Assembly (NCBI GenBank): GCA_963578825.1
Contig: CAUZDW010000007.1
Coordinates: 1-64,000 of the forward strand
Direction: 5' to 3'
Length of the DNA stretch: 64,000 bases
Source: JAJDNS01 sp963578825
GTDB taxonomy: Bacteria; Acidobacteriota; Vicinamibacteria; Fen-336
The stretch's first letter is position 1, and each line of letters starts with the position of its first letter. The notes under the pieces are model-generated. The model did not search any database. It was not told the DNA's origin and worked only from the letters and a program-made list of their open reading frames with translations. The position numbers were made by a program, and so were the translations under genes. Shown here piece by piece: positions 9,917-19,900 of the stretch.

Positions 9917-10240
9917 TTACCGAAGCCGATCTTGAAGAGGGCTGCCACTGTTCCACAAGTCTGCGTCCGCGGGGGAGAGTTTGTCCACGCTGGTTGCCAC
10001 GAGTATCTGGTAGCCGGTCTGCGCCTGGTCCCGCTCGTCCGATTCGAGTACCCAGCTCAGACGAGGATGGACAACGTCTATCCCCAGCGGGTCCACGCGG
10101 TATTCGCACCTGAGGTACGAGGGGTGGATTCCACATGCAACCGCTTCGCCCTGTTCAACCCCTGCGTGAGGCGCCATACCCAGGGTCAGCAGAATCGCCC
10201 AGAGAATCGAGCTCCGCAGGATATGGGCTGCGTCGTTCAT
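9917..10240 (-). pseudogene. GH78 alpha-L-rhamnosidase N-terminal relic
   Basis: An ATG at 10240 opens a signal peptide (SSILWAILLTLGMAPHA) followed by PSYLRCEYRVDPLGID, HPRLSWVLES and ADLWNSG, then coding similarity stops and the frame closes at 9917. The remaining ~950 residues of a rhamnosidase are missing. By eye the DNA is about 85% identical to the 5' end of GH78 copy 1 (about 6985-7262), so this is the stub of a duplicated gene. Its own ATG and signal peptide are intact and reveal where copy 1 should start. Confidence 0.8.
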
Positions 10241-10249
10241 GAATCGCCT

Positions 10250-13200
10250 TCAGCGACCCGGCGCGGCGAACTCGTAGGTCCCCGAGCCCACCGAGTACAC
10301 CGCGTTTCCGTCCTCCTCGCGCAAGAAGCGCACCCCCTTGGCCTGCCTTACCGGCTTGCCGCCTTCCTGGACCGCCGCCGTGTCAGCGGTGGGCACGTAG
10401 ACCGTCGCGCTGGTGTTGACGGGAACCGTCGCGGCGAGGGAGAACGTCCCTTCTTCAATTTCCAATCGCTCTCGATCGGTCCCCTGATCGACTCGTAGGC
10501 GCCCCGGGCCCACGTCAGCCCGCCGCCGGGACGTGGCCAAACGACGAAGTGCTTGAACCGGGCTGGGCCTCATCAGGATTGATGCCGACGATGTGCCGCC
10601 ACATCCACTCGCCCACCGCGCCAATCGCCCAGTGGTTGAAGGAGTTCATGCCCGGATTCTGGAAGCCGCGGCCCTTGACGTATCCGTCCCAGCGTTCCCA
10701 GATGGTCGTCGCGCCGTTCTCGATCATAAAGCCCCAGGACGGGAACGTCCGCAGGCTCAGCAGGCGATAGGCCTCCTCGTCGTACCCGTTGCGGGTCAGC
10801 TCCAGCATCAGACGGTTCGTGGTCTGGATGCCGGTCGAGAGGTGTCCGTCGTAGCGGTCGAGAGCATCGACCATGTGCCGAGCAGCGCGGCTGCCCAGCT
10901 CCTCGGGCAACGGATCGAATCGCAGCGCCAGGGCGTAACCCGCCTGGGTGTTTCCCTCGATCCGCACGTCGGCCTTCACATACGCCGCGTTGAAGGCGGC
11001 CTTGATTCCCGCGAACAGCTCACGGTAGCGCTCCGCTTCCGTCTCGCGACCGAGCACCGCCGCCATCTTCGCGACCAGCTCGGTGGAGTGAGCGAAGAAC
11101 GCGGTGGCGAACACCGGCTTGGGCACCATGCCCCCCGTCGTGGGCCAGCCTTCGTGGATCAGGGTGTCGCCGTTGAGCCAGTCGTTGTAGTCGTTGCCGC
11201 GGGCGTTCTCCCAGAGCAGGGTGGCGTTCTTTTCGTGGATGAAGTCGACCCAGCGCCGGGCGGACTCGAAGTGCTGCTCGATCAAACGAGTGTCGGCGTA
11301 GTTCTGGTACACGCGCCAGGGGACGATGGTCCCGGCGTCGCCCCAGGCCGGCACGCCGAAGAACCGATCCTGGCCGAGGACGACGCTGGGGTTCGGAGCG
11401 AAATCGGGGTAGCGGCCGTCCGCGGCCTGATCGTCGCGTACGTCCTGCAGCCATTTGGTCAGGAACGCGGCCATGTCCATGTTGAAGATTGCTGTCTGCG
11501 AGAACGACTGGATGTCTCCCATCCAACCCAGGCGCTCGTCTCGTTGCGGGCAGTCTTCCGGAATGCCGTGCATGTTGGCGCGCTGGGTCCAGACGATGTT
11601 GCTCATGAGCTGGTTCATGAAGGAGCTGGATGTCTCGAATGCCCCGGTGTCGGGCGATGCGGAGTGCATCACGCGGCCCGTGATCGCATCCGCTGCCGGC
11701 CGCGCCGGCAGGCCCGTCAGCTCGACGTAGCGGAAGCCGTGATAGGTGAAGACCGGCTCGAACACTTCTTCTCCGCCGCCCCGCAAGGTGTAGCGATCGA
11801 CCTGGGGGGCCGTGCGGAGGGTCACCGTGTAGAGCGTGTCGTCGTTGTTCAACATCTCTCCGTGGCGCAGCGTGACGGTGGCGCCCGCGGGCCCTCGGAC
11901 CTTCAGCCGACAGAAGCCGACCATGTTCTGCCCCATGTCGAACACGTAGACACCCGGCTCTGGCTCGCTGATCGAGACCGGCTCGAGCTCCTTGACGACC
12001 CGGATCGGTTCGTTCCGCTGCCGGACGAGCTTCGCTTCTCCCAGATCGCCGTCGGCCTGGACGGCCTTCCAGGTGCTGTCCTCGAAACCGGGCGCATCCC
12101 AGCCGGGCATCTCTTTGCGGGCGTCGTAGACCTCGCCGTCGAGAATGTCCGAAGAACGGATCGGCCCATCGGAGGTGAACCTCCACGTGCCGTCGCTCAC
12201 GATCGTCTGGGTGGATCCGTCGGCCAGCTCGACGTCCATGCGCAGCAGCAATTGCGGCTGCGTTCCATAGACGTGCCGGTCGGGGAACAGTCCAATTCGG
12301 CCGATGTACCAGCCGGTGCCGAGCAGGGCGCCCACGACGTTCTCGCCGGCTCGCAGAAGCTCGGTGACGTCGTGCGTCTGGTACTGAATGCGCTCGTGAT
12401 AGCTGGTCCACTCGGGAGCCAGCAGATGATCGCCGACGCGGTGGCCGTTGACGCGCAGATCGTAGAGCCCTTGCGCCGTGACGTGGACCATGGCTCGCCG
12501 GATCGCCCCATTCACATTGAACGACTTGCGCAAGAGCGTCGCCGGCAGCCCGATCGGGTCTCCGTGTTCGGCTCGTGTGCGCCCGTCCACCAGGTAGTCC
12601 TTGGACCAGCCGGGGCCCGCCAACGCCTCGGGAGCGGTGACGGCAGCCCCTCGTGCGACGTTTCTCTCCCCCGAGAGCACCTCCATCTCCGCCAAGGCCA
12701 CGCGCGAGAGGATCTCGGTCACCGGCCGCAAACGTGTCATGGTCAGGCGGACGTACCGCGCCCCAGCCGGATCGAAGCGATAGAGGGGCGGCTCGGTGAT
12801 GGCCGGTGCCGGCTGGTCCTCACCGGCGCGATCGACGAGGGTCCTGGCATCAGAGAAGTCCGCCTCGTTGGCGGCCTCGAGCTTGAACCGCACGGGAAAG
12901 AAATAGGCCGGAGTGTCCGGCGGCCAGTCGTAGGGCTGTGCGGGATGCAGGCGCAGGCCGTCGATCTCCTGCCGTGTCCCGAGATCGAGGACGACCCACC
13001 GGTGGTCATCGACAGATCCGGCCTGGCTTTTATAGCCGCTGTGAACTTTGCGGCGCGCGTCGGCCTCCCGCTCAGCGTCGAGGATTGCCTCGGGATCCCC
13101 GATCCACTGCGCGCCCCAGTCGGACCTCTCGAGGAGGCCCATGGACCAGTGCGCCGGCTCACTCCAAGGTGACTCCTTGCCGTCGCGATCCCAGACGCGC

Positions 13201-13556
13201 ACCGTCCAGTAGCAGTGTTGCCGGCTAACCAACGCCGGGCCGGCGTAGACAACGTGGATGGTCTGATCGGAGGCGACCTTGCCGCTGTCCCAGAGGTCGC
13301 CGTGCCCGCCCTCCAACTCTTCGGGGCTGCCGGCGACGAGCACCTGATAGGCCGTCTGCGCCTGGCCGCGTTTGGCCGGTGCAGCGGACCGCAGGACCCA
13401 ACTCAGCCGGGGCCTGGTGACGTCGATGCCCAACGGGTTCACGCGGTACTCCACGCGCAAACGGGTCGGGACCAAGCTGTCCGCGGCCGCCGCTCTCGAG
13501 CAGACGGGGGCCAGAGACGTGAGTGTCAACGCGGTGGCGAGGCAGAGCGTTCGCAT
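10250..13556 (-). CDS. alpha-L-rhamnosidase GH78 (copy 2), two frameshifts near C terminus
   Basis: Exported GH78 enzyme, with ATG 13556 preceded by CAGGAGAG and a signal peptide ending ...RAAAADS. Order of parts: N-terminal sandwich (LRVEYRVNPLGID), discoidin-like insertion (about residues 160-310), Bac_rhamnosid N and catalytic barrel with DCPQRDERLGWMGD and TTIWERWDGY. The main frame fails near 10560 after NPDEAQPG. The next frame supplies FKHFVVWPRPGGGLTWARG, and a second shift near 10460 (in an A run) is needed to reach LAATVPVNTSATVYVP and the stop at 10250. Both are consistent with single-base losses in homopolymers. The catalytic residues lie upstream of both lesions, so only the C-terminal sandwich domain is affected. 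Confidence 0.8.
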
Positions 13557-13633
13557 GATTGCTCTCCTGCAGGACCCCGTGCCACGTTCCCCGGAGACAC
13601 GGGGACCCTACGCTGATCTGTGCGACCCCCCTC

Positions 13634-14113
13634 TCAAGGCGCTTCCGTGAAGTCGGCCTTCCAGCTCACATCGATGCAGCCCTTGACCGACTGGTAGGCC
13701 GGACAGCTGTCCGCGTAGACCTCGAGGACCCGGTCGACCGCGTCGCGGGCTCCCTTTGGAATCGTGGCCTGGTAGCGGAGCCGAATCCGGGTGATGCGAA
13801 GGACTCCCTCGACGGCCTCGATGTCACCTTCCACGGCCGCCTTCAGGTTCTCTTCTGACGTCACGCCGCGCGCATCCAGCGCGCCCCCGAGGGTTCCGGT
13901 CAGTCAGCCGGCTACGGCGGCGATCATGTAGTCGAGCGTGGCGGGATGCTCCACCGCGGGCATCTTGGTCCCGTACTTCTTCTGGTAGAAATCCTTGATC
14001 CCGCCGTGAATGCCGAAATCGAAGGGCTCGTTGAAGCCCTCGACGCGGGCGGTCCGATGCGCTCCGACGTGCTTTCGGATCTCGATGCGGCTGGTATGAA
14101 CGACGTTCCTCAT
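13634..14113 (-). CDS. OsmC-family peroxiredoxin-like protein, probable selenoprotein (in-frame TGA at peroxidatic Cys)
   Basis: ATG 14113 has a strong ribosome site (AGGAGG, 7-nt spacer). Translation runs 69 codons to DYMIAAVAG, then TGA (13906-13904), and continues in the same frame as LTGTLGGALDARG to a TGA stop at 13634. The product is 159 aa, a normal OsmC length. Family members have Cys at this position (AGCLTGTL), the peroxidatic Cys reducing hydroperoxides. The partner Cys is intact at residue 137 (ADSCPAY), 67 residues later; E. coli OsmC spacing is about 66. A hairpin downstream fits a bacterial SECIS (separate entry). I read residue 70 as selenocysteine. Alternatives are a C/T-to-A error at the third codon base or a nonsense mutation. 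It is divergent from the SMP-30 gene and 77 nt upstream of GH78 copy 2. Confidence 0.75.
13868..13884 (-). promoter_or_regulatory. candidate bacterial SECIS hairpin
   Basis: Starting 20 nt after the in-frame TGA of the OsmC gene, GCGCGC (13884-13879) pairs perfectly with GCGCGC (13873-13868) around the loop TGGAT. The loop begins 26 nt downstream of the TGA, and its second base is G. Described bacterial SECIS elements have a 16-37 nt distance, a short loop and a G in the first two loop positions, so all three criteria are met. In high-GC coding sequence a 6-bp GC stem can arise by chance. Confidence 0.55.
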
Positions 14114-14218
14114 GAAAGGGCCTCCTTGCATCTCAGTCGGACAGATAGTTGCGTAAACGAGGGCGAGTGGCAACCAATGATGGCTTGCAGGTGGCGATTC
14201 CGATACTCTCTGGACGCC

Positions 14219-15271
14219 ATGACATTGACAACCTCTCGCCGCGCCTTCCTTGCCTCCGCAGGGACCGCCCTCGCTGCCGCCGCCAGTGCCCAGCAGCGCG
14301 ACTGGTCGGGGAAGACTCCCGTTCGCTACCCCGATCCGGACATCGTTTCGCTGGACGAGCGATTCGACAAATACAAGCTGGGGAACACCCCGATTCAACG
14401 CCTGCACCTGGGGACGCTGTGGGCGGAAGGCCCGGCCTGGAATAGCGTCGGCCGCTACCTCGTTTGGAGCGACATTCCCAACAACGTTCAGATGCGCTGG
14501 ATCGAGGACGACGGTCACGTCAGCGTCTTTCGTCACCCCTCCGGCAACTCCAACGGGAATACGTTCGACTACCAGGGCCGTCAGCTTTCCTGCGAGCACG
14601 GCAATCGTCGGGTCGTGCGCTACGAGCACGACGGCTCGGTGAGCGTGCTCGCCGGCGAATTCGAAGGCAAGCCGCTGAACGCGCCGAACGACGCGGTGGT
14701 GCATCCCGACGGCGACATCTGGTTTACCGACCCTGGCTACGGCAGCCTGATGAACTATGAGGGCCACAAGGGCCCGCTGCACCTGAAGGAGGCGGTCTAC
14801 CGCATCGACGGCAAGACCGGCCGCATTGAGAAAGCCACGGACGAGATCTCAAAGCCCAACGGCCTCTGCTTCTCCCCGGACTACGGAAAGCTCTACGTCG
14901 CCGACACCGGCGCGACGCATTACCCCGAGGCCGAGCGCATCATCAAGGTCTGGGACGTCGCCGGGACGACGTTGACCAACGGGCGCACGTTCACCTCGAT
15001 GGAGCTCGACGGCTTCGACCAGGCCGGTTTGGCCGACGGCATCCGCTGCGACACCGACGGCAACATCTGGTCCTCGGCCGGCTGGGTCGGGGAAGGGTAC
15101 GACGGCGTCCACGTCTTCGCGCCGGACGGCGACCGCATCGGCCAGATCAGGCTTCCGGAGATCTGTTCGAACCTCTGCTTCGGCGGCCAGAAGCGGAACC
15201 GGCTGTTCATGACCGGCAGCCAGTCGCTCTACGCCGTCTACACCGAGGCGCAGGGCGCGCACATCACGTAG
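14219..15271 (+). CDS. secreted SMP-30/gluconolactonase-family protein
   Basis: 350 aa from ATG 14219. It opens with a Tat-type signal (TSRRAFLASAGTALAAAASA), so it is probably exported folded. The body is a six-bladed beta-propeller of the SMP-30/gluconolactonase/LRE type: LGTLWAEGPAWN supplies the metal-ligand Glu, NAPNDAVVHPDGDIWFTDPGYG the Asn/Asp metal site, followed by SKPNGLCFSPDYGKLYVAD and DGIRCDTDGNIW. Such enzymes hydrolyse sugar lactones, calcium- or zinc-dependent. It is divergent from the OsmC gene, with about 105 nt between starts. Specific substrate unknown; periplasmic aldonolactone hydrolysis is the likely role. Confidence 0.85.
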   Translation: MTLTTSRRAFLASAGTALAAAASAQQRDWSGKTPVRYPDPDIVSLDERFDKYKLGNTPIQRLHLGTLWAEGPAWNSVGRYLVWSDIPNNVQMRWIEDDGHVSVFRHPSGNSNGNTFDYQGRQLSCEHGNRRVVRYEHDGSVSVLAGEFEGKPLNAPNDAVVHPDGDIWFTDPGYGSLMNYEGHKGPLHLKEAVYRIDGKTGRIEKATDEISKPNGLCFSPDYGKLYVADTGATHYPEAERIIKVWDVAGTTLTNGRTFTSMELDGFDQAGLADGIRCDTDGNIWSSAGWVGEGYDGVHVFAPDGDRIGQIRLPEICSNLCFGGQKRNRLFMTGSQSLYAVYTEAQGAHIT

Positions 15272-15283
15272 GACGAGCGGCTC

Positions 15284-16156
15284 TCAGTCCAACACGGTGC
15301 TCAGGAAGGCGAGGCTCTCGGCCAGCCGGCCGCGGACGAACTCGTAGCCGTGGTCGCCCGGAGGGAGCTCGAGGGTGTGGGCCACGCCGTGCCCGTTGAG
15401 CGTTCGGTCGATGGCCCGATGGCCCCGAGCGAGCCCGTAGCGGTCCTCGGCGCCGCAGTCGAGGTAGAGCGCAGGGGTCGCGCTCGGATCGGCGCGCTGG
15501 GCCAAGACGAGGGGGTCGGCGCGGGTCCAGAGCTCCTCGTCGATCGGGTTGCCGAAGACCGAGTGGAAGGCCCTCATGTGCCCGCGCCGGGCGCCTTGAT
15601 CTGCCGAAGGGATGCGTTCGAGGAGCATGGCGCTGTGGGTCGCCACCGCGGCGAACAGCTCGGGCCGGGCGAAGGCGATCCGGAGAGCGGCGTAGCCGCC
15701 CATGGACACCCCGAGCAACGCCCGCCCGCCCCGGCCCGGGATCACGCGGTACGTGGACTCGACGTGAGCGATCAGGTCCTGCGTGACCAGGTCTTCGTAA
15801 CGGCCGACCGCGCTGTTCAAAAAGAAAGAGTTCCCACCGTCGACGGCCACGACGACGAGATCACCGAAGGCCCCCGATTCCCGAAGGCGAGCCAGCTCCC
15901 GTGCGAGGCCCCGCCGCTCCCAGAAGCCGACGCCCTCGAAGAGACCGTGGAGCACGTAGACGACCGGGTAGCGTCGATCGGACTCCTGGTAGGAGGTCGG
16001 GAGGTCGACGACGTAGCTCACCTCGGTCCCGAGGGCCGCCGAGTGGAAGCTGGACTGGCTCACCTCCGCCATGACCGGGGCGGCCGCGAGGACCGCGAAT
16101 GCCATCGTCGCCAGGGGTGGGATGCGAGCAGCGGTGAGACGAGATGTGAGTTTCAC
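15284..16156 (-). CDS. secreted esterase, CE1/esterase D-like
   Basis: 290 aa from GTG 16156, chosen for its excellent upstream AGGAGG (9-nt spacer). The GTG overlaps the stop of the preceding uracil-DNA glycosylase gene (GTGA). A signal peptide (ATMAFAVLAAAPVMA) precedes an alpha/beta-hydrolase fold: YVLHGLFEG, nucleophile elbow LGVSMGGYAAL with Ser, Asp in YLDCGAEDRYG and His in PPGDHGYEF. The layout matches feruloyl/acetyl esterases and S-formylglutathione hydrolase-like enzymes. Export and the rhamnosidase neighbour suggest removal of ester decorations from glycans; this is inference. Confidence 0.85.
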   Translation of the reverse strand: MKLTSRLTAARIPPLATMAFAVLAAAPVMAEVSQSSFHSAALGTEVSYVVDLPTSYQESDRRYPVVYVLHGLFEGVGFWERRGLARELARLRESGAFGDLVVVAVDGGNSFFLNSAVGRYEDLVTQDLIAHVESTYRVIPGRGGRALLGVSMGGYAALRIAFARPELFAAVATHSAMLLERIPSADQGARRGHMRAFHSVFGNPIDEELWTRADPLVLAQRADPSATPALYLDCGAEDRYGLARGHRAIDRTLNGHGVAHTLELPPGDHGYEFVRGRLAESLAFLSTVLD

Positions 16157-16872
16157 GAAGAGCGACCTCCTGGGGTGATGACGGGCCGGGCCAGGTGCGC
16201 TCGAACCTTGCGCATCACCTGGTCGAAGCTGCTGGGCGTCAGGCGGCCGGTGAACGTGTTCTGCTGAGAGGGGTGGTAGGAGCAGAAGAGTCGCAGCCCC
16301 GGGCCGATCTCGTGAGTGACCCCGTGGCCGAAGGCGAGGCGTCCCCGGGTCGGCAGCCGACCCGTCTCGCGGAGCATCGCCAGGAGGCCGTCCATGCCCA
16401 CCCGGCCCAGGACGAGGACCGCCCGAAGGCGCTTGCCGAGGAGCGTCCACTCGCGATCCAGGTAGTCCCTGCAGTTGAGGATTTCTTCACGGGTCGGCTT
16501 GTTCGCGGGCGGCGCGCACCGCACGATCGGCGTGATGAAGGCGTCGTCCAGGCGCAGGCCGTCTTTGGCATGTGTCGACTCCGCCTGGTTGGCGAAACCA
16601 GCACGCTTCAGCGCCGCGAACAGGAAGTCTCCCGAACGGTCGCCGGTGAAGACACGCCCGGTCCGGTTCGCGCCGTGAGCGGCCGGGGCGAGACCCACGA
16701 TGAGCAACCGAGCCATCGGGTCGCCGAAGCCGGGAACGGGCCGGCCCCAGTAGTCGTCCTCGCGGAAACGCTTCACCTTCTCGCGGGCGACCTTCCGGCA
16801 CCAGCCTCGCAAGCGAGGGCAGCGCTCGCAGGCCACGACGTCGCGGCCGAGGCGGGCCAGGCTGTCGCGCAT
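16153..16872 (-). CDS. uracil-DNA glycosylase, family 5 (UdgB-like)
   Basis: 239-residue base-excision repair enzyme that removes uracil (and probably hypoxanthine) from DNA in the cytoplasm. The N-terminal CERCPRLRGWC contributes Cys ligands of the [4Fe-4S] cluster. The motif GLAPAAHGANRTGRVFTGDRS (trimmed) has Ala where other families have a catalytic Asp/Glu, as is usual for family 5. Later come PIVRCAPPANKPT and SYHPSQQN, the His motif. ATG 16872 gives the normal length. It sits 32 nt after GH78 copy 3 and overlaps the esterase start, so a repair gene is embedded in a glycan operon. Confidence 0.88.
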   Translation of the reverse strand: MRDSLARLGRDVVACERCPRLRGWCRKVAREKVKRFREDDYWGRPVPGFGDPMARLLIVGLAPAAHGANRTGRVFTGDRSGDFLFAALKRAGFANQAESTHAKDGLRLDDAFITPIVRCAPPANKPTREEILNCRDYLDREWTLLGKRLRAVLVLGRVGMDGLLAMLRETGRLPTRGRLAFGHGVTHEIGPGLRLFCSYHPSQQNTFTGRLTPSSFDQVMRKVRAHLARPVITPGGRSS

Positions 16873-16904
16873 GGAGGGACTATCGTAGCAGGGCGTCCGC
16901 AGCC

Positions 16905-19900
16905 CTACTCGCGGAGCTGTCGGAGCTCCTCGTCGAGCGCCTGCAGTGACTCCTCCGAGAGGCCGGCAGACGCAGCGGCCAGCCGGAGAGACATCGGCTT
17001 CCTTTGCTCGATCATCGGATCGTCCGCGAATCCAGGCAAGTGCTTCTCGATGACGACCATGGCGGCGTGGCTCTCGAGGAGCACACGGACGGTCTGGTCG
17101 AGGTAGAACGGAGCCGGGCGCAGACGTTCCACCAGGTCGCCTGCGGGGTAGGCGAAACGGTACTGGCCCGATCCCACCTCGACCACAACCCCGTCGTCCG
17201 CCTGGGCGGCCTTGCGGACGCCGGGCACCGACGCGACGGGGCGGCCACCCTCCGTCACCTCGGCCAGGACCGCATTCGGCAGGCGGACGGTGCCCCACGC
17301 GTTGGGCGGTACGGTCGCCGTCACCTGGAAACCGTCCTCCTCCACCAGAGCCCAGGCCGAGGCCGCCTCGCCGAACATCGTGTCCAGCCGGGCCTCCACC
17401 GAGGTGAGGCCGCCGCCGGGCTGCGGCTGGACCAGCACGTGCCGGTAGCCGGGCTCGGCCGGATCGATCTCGAGGCCGGCCACCACGCGGTACATCCACT
17501 CGCCGATGGCTCCGTAGGCGTAGTGGTTGAAGGAGTTCATTCCCACGTCCTGGAACGTGCCGTCGGGCTTCTGCCCGTCCCAGCGCTCCCAGATCGTGGT
17601 CGCGCCCTGCATCACCGGGTAGAGCCACGACGGGTACTCCTTGCGGTTGAGCAGTTGGTAGGCGACGTCCAGATAGCCGTACCGACTGAGAACGTGGCAG
17701 AGGTAGGGCGTGCCCACGAACCCGGTGGTCAGGTGGCCGCGGTTGCGCACCTCTTCCGCCAGCCGGCGCGCGGCCTCCGCGCGCAGGTCCTCGGGGAGCA
17801 GGTCGAACTGGAGGGCGAGGGCGTACGCCGTCTGGGTGTTCTCCCCAACCCGCCCCGCGGTGGTCACGAACTCCCTCTGAAACGCCTTCTTGATCCCGGA
17901 GAGCAGGGACGCGTACTCCGCCGCGTCCTCCGCGCGACCCAGCACCGCCGCCGTCCGCTGCAGCAGATCGGTGGAGTGGGCGAAGAACGCGGTGGCGATG
18001 AGATCCTTGCCGGTCGTGGCGCCGGGGTAGTCGGAGGCCGTCGAGGCGAAGGCGAGCCAGTCCCCGAAGTGGGTCCCGGTGTTCCAGAGATCGGCCTCGC
18101 CGGCCTGGCGGCGCATGTACTCGACCCAGGCCTTCATGCTGTCGTACTGGCGCTCCAGGATCCGGGTGTCGCCGTAGCTCAGGTACATTGCCCAGGGGAT
18201 GATCACCGCCGCGTCGGCCCAGGCTGTGGACCCGCCGGCAAACCGGCCGGGCCGGCTCAGCACGTCGGGCACGACGAACGGGACGCTCCCCTCGTCGTTC
18301 TGGTCGGCGGCCACATCGGCGAGCCACTTCGTGAAGAAGCCGGCCACATCCATGTTGTAGGCCGCGGTACGGGCGAAGACCTGCGCGTCACCGGTCCAGC
18401 CCAGACGCTCGTCGCGCTGGGGGCAGTCGGTGGGGACGTCGAGAAAGTTGCCCTTCTGTCCCCACACGATGTTGCGCTGGAGCTGGTTGAGCACGGGATT
18501 GGAGGTCTCGAGCCGGCCCGTCGTCGCCATGTCGGAGTGGATCACGATCCCCGTCAGGCTCTCTCGGGTGAGCGGCCCCGGGTAGCCGTCCACGGCCACG
18601 TAGCGGAAGCCCTGGAAGCTGAAATGCGGCTCGTACACCTCCTCGCCGTCCCCTTTCAGGACGTACGTGACCTCCTGCTTCGCCGCCCGAAGGTTGGCGA
18701 CGTAGAAGTTGCCGTCCTTGTCGAGCACCTCGGCGTGGCGGAGCGTGACACGGGTCCCCTCGGGTCCTCGCACCTCGAGGCGCACCCACCCCACCATGTT
18801 CTGGCCCAGGTCGACGACCGTCTCCCCGGCCGCGGTCTCGAGAATCGCGATCGGGCGGATCTCCTCGATACGACGAACGGGCGGCCCGGCCGGGGCGATG
18901 AGGATGCTCTTGCTCTGATCGACGACGCGGACGCCCCCCCAGTCGCTGTCGTCGGAGCCCGGCGCACTCCAGCCGAGCCGCTCGAGCCGGGCGTCGTAGG
19001 TCTCGCCCATGTAGATGTCCGAGTGGAGAATCGGGCCGGTCGTGGACCGCCAGGTCTCGTCCGTGCCCACGACCTGCACCCGGCCGTCCTCGTGCGTGAT
19101 GCGCAGCTCGAAGAGGAGCGCCAGCCCGTCTCCGTAGATGTTCCGGGCGTCTCCCCACCCCATGTAGCCGCGGTACCATCCGTCACCGAGCATGGCGCCG
19201 ACCACGTTCTCACCGCGGCGGAGCTGATCGGTGACGTCGTAGGTCTGGTACTGGAGACGGTTACGGTAGCTCGTCCACCCGGGTGTGAACAGCTGGTCTC
19301 CCACCGAGCGGCCGTTGATCTGCAGCTCGTAGAGGCCGAGGCTGGTCACGTAGGCCCGGGCGGACTGCACGGTACCGTCGATCGTGAAGGTCGTGCGCAG
19401 CATCGGAGCCGGCTGGGGCTTCGAGATGTCCTCCTCGGTGTCGGCAGAGATCCAGCGGGCCTGCCAGTCCTCGGGTCGCAGCAGGCCCATCTCCCAGTAC
19501 GCCTGGGCGCTCCACTCCGAGGCTCGCCCGTCGTCGTCCCACACCCGGACGCGCCACGAGTACCTGCGCCCCGACTCGAGGGCACGGCCTTCGTAGGGGA
19601 CGTGGATCGAGCGGTCGGAGACGACCTTGCCGGTGTCCCAGAGGATGGCCTCTTCTCTCCAGCTCGATCCGCCCTCTGCGACCTGGACCTGGTACGCCGT
19701 TTGAGCCACACCGCGCTCGTCCGAGCGGAGCTCCCAGCTCAGACGAGGCTGGGTCGCGTCGATCCCGATCGGGTCGACCTTGTACTCGCACCGCAGGTGC
19801 GCCAGCGAAGGGGCCGCCGCGGCCGCGAATGTCGAACCCACGACGGCCAGGAGGGCGACGGGGATCAGCCGGGCCAGGGTGCGAACGAACGGTGATCGGC

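Noticed and set aside
10593..13172. 859-codon open frame on the plus strand across GH78-2 (and a 963-codon one at 17004-19895 across GH78-3)
   Set aside because: Both lie antisense to rhamnosidases with complete motifs. Their composition is the skewed His/Arg/Val/Gly mix typical of high-GC antisense frames, with no domain and no ribosome site.
13557..13633. Inverted repeat between the OsmC gene and GH78-2 as an intrinsic terminator
   Set aside because: GGTCCCCGTG and CACGGGGTCC pair with one mismatch around a 17-nt loop, but there is no T-tract. Attenuation is possible, not supported.
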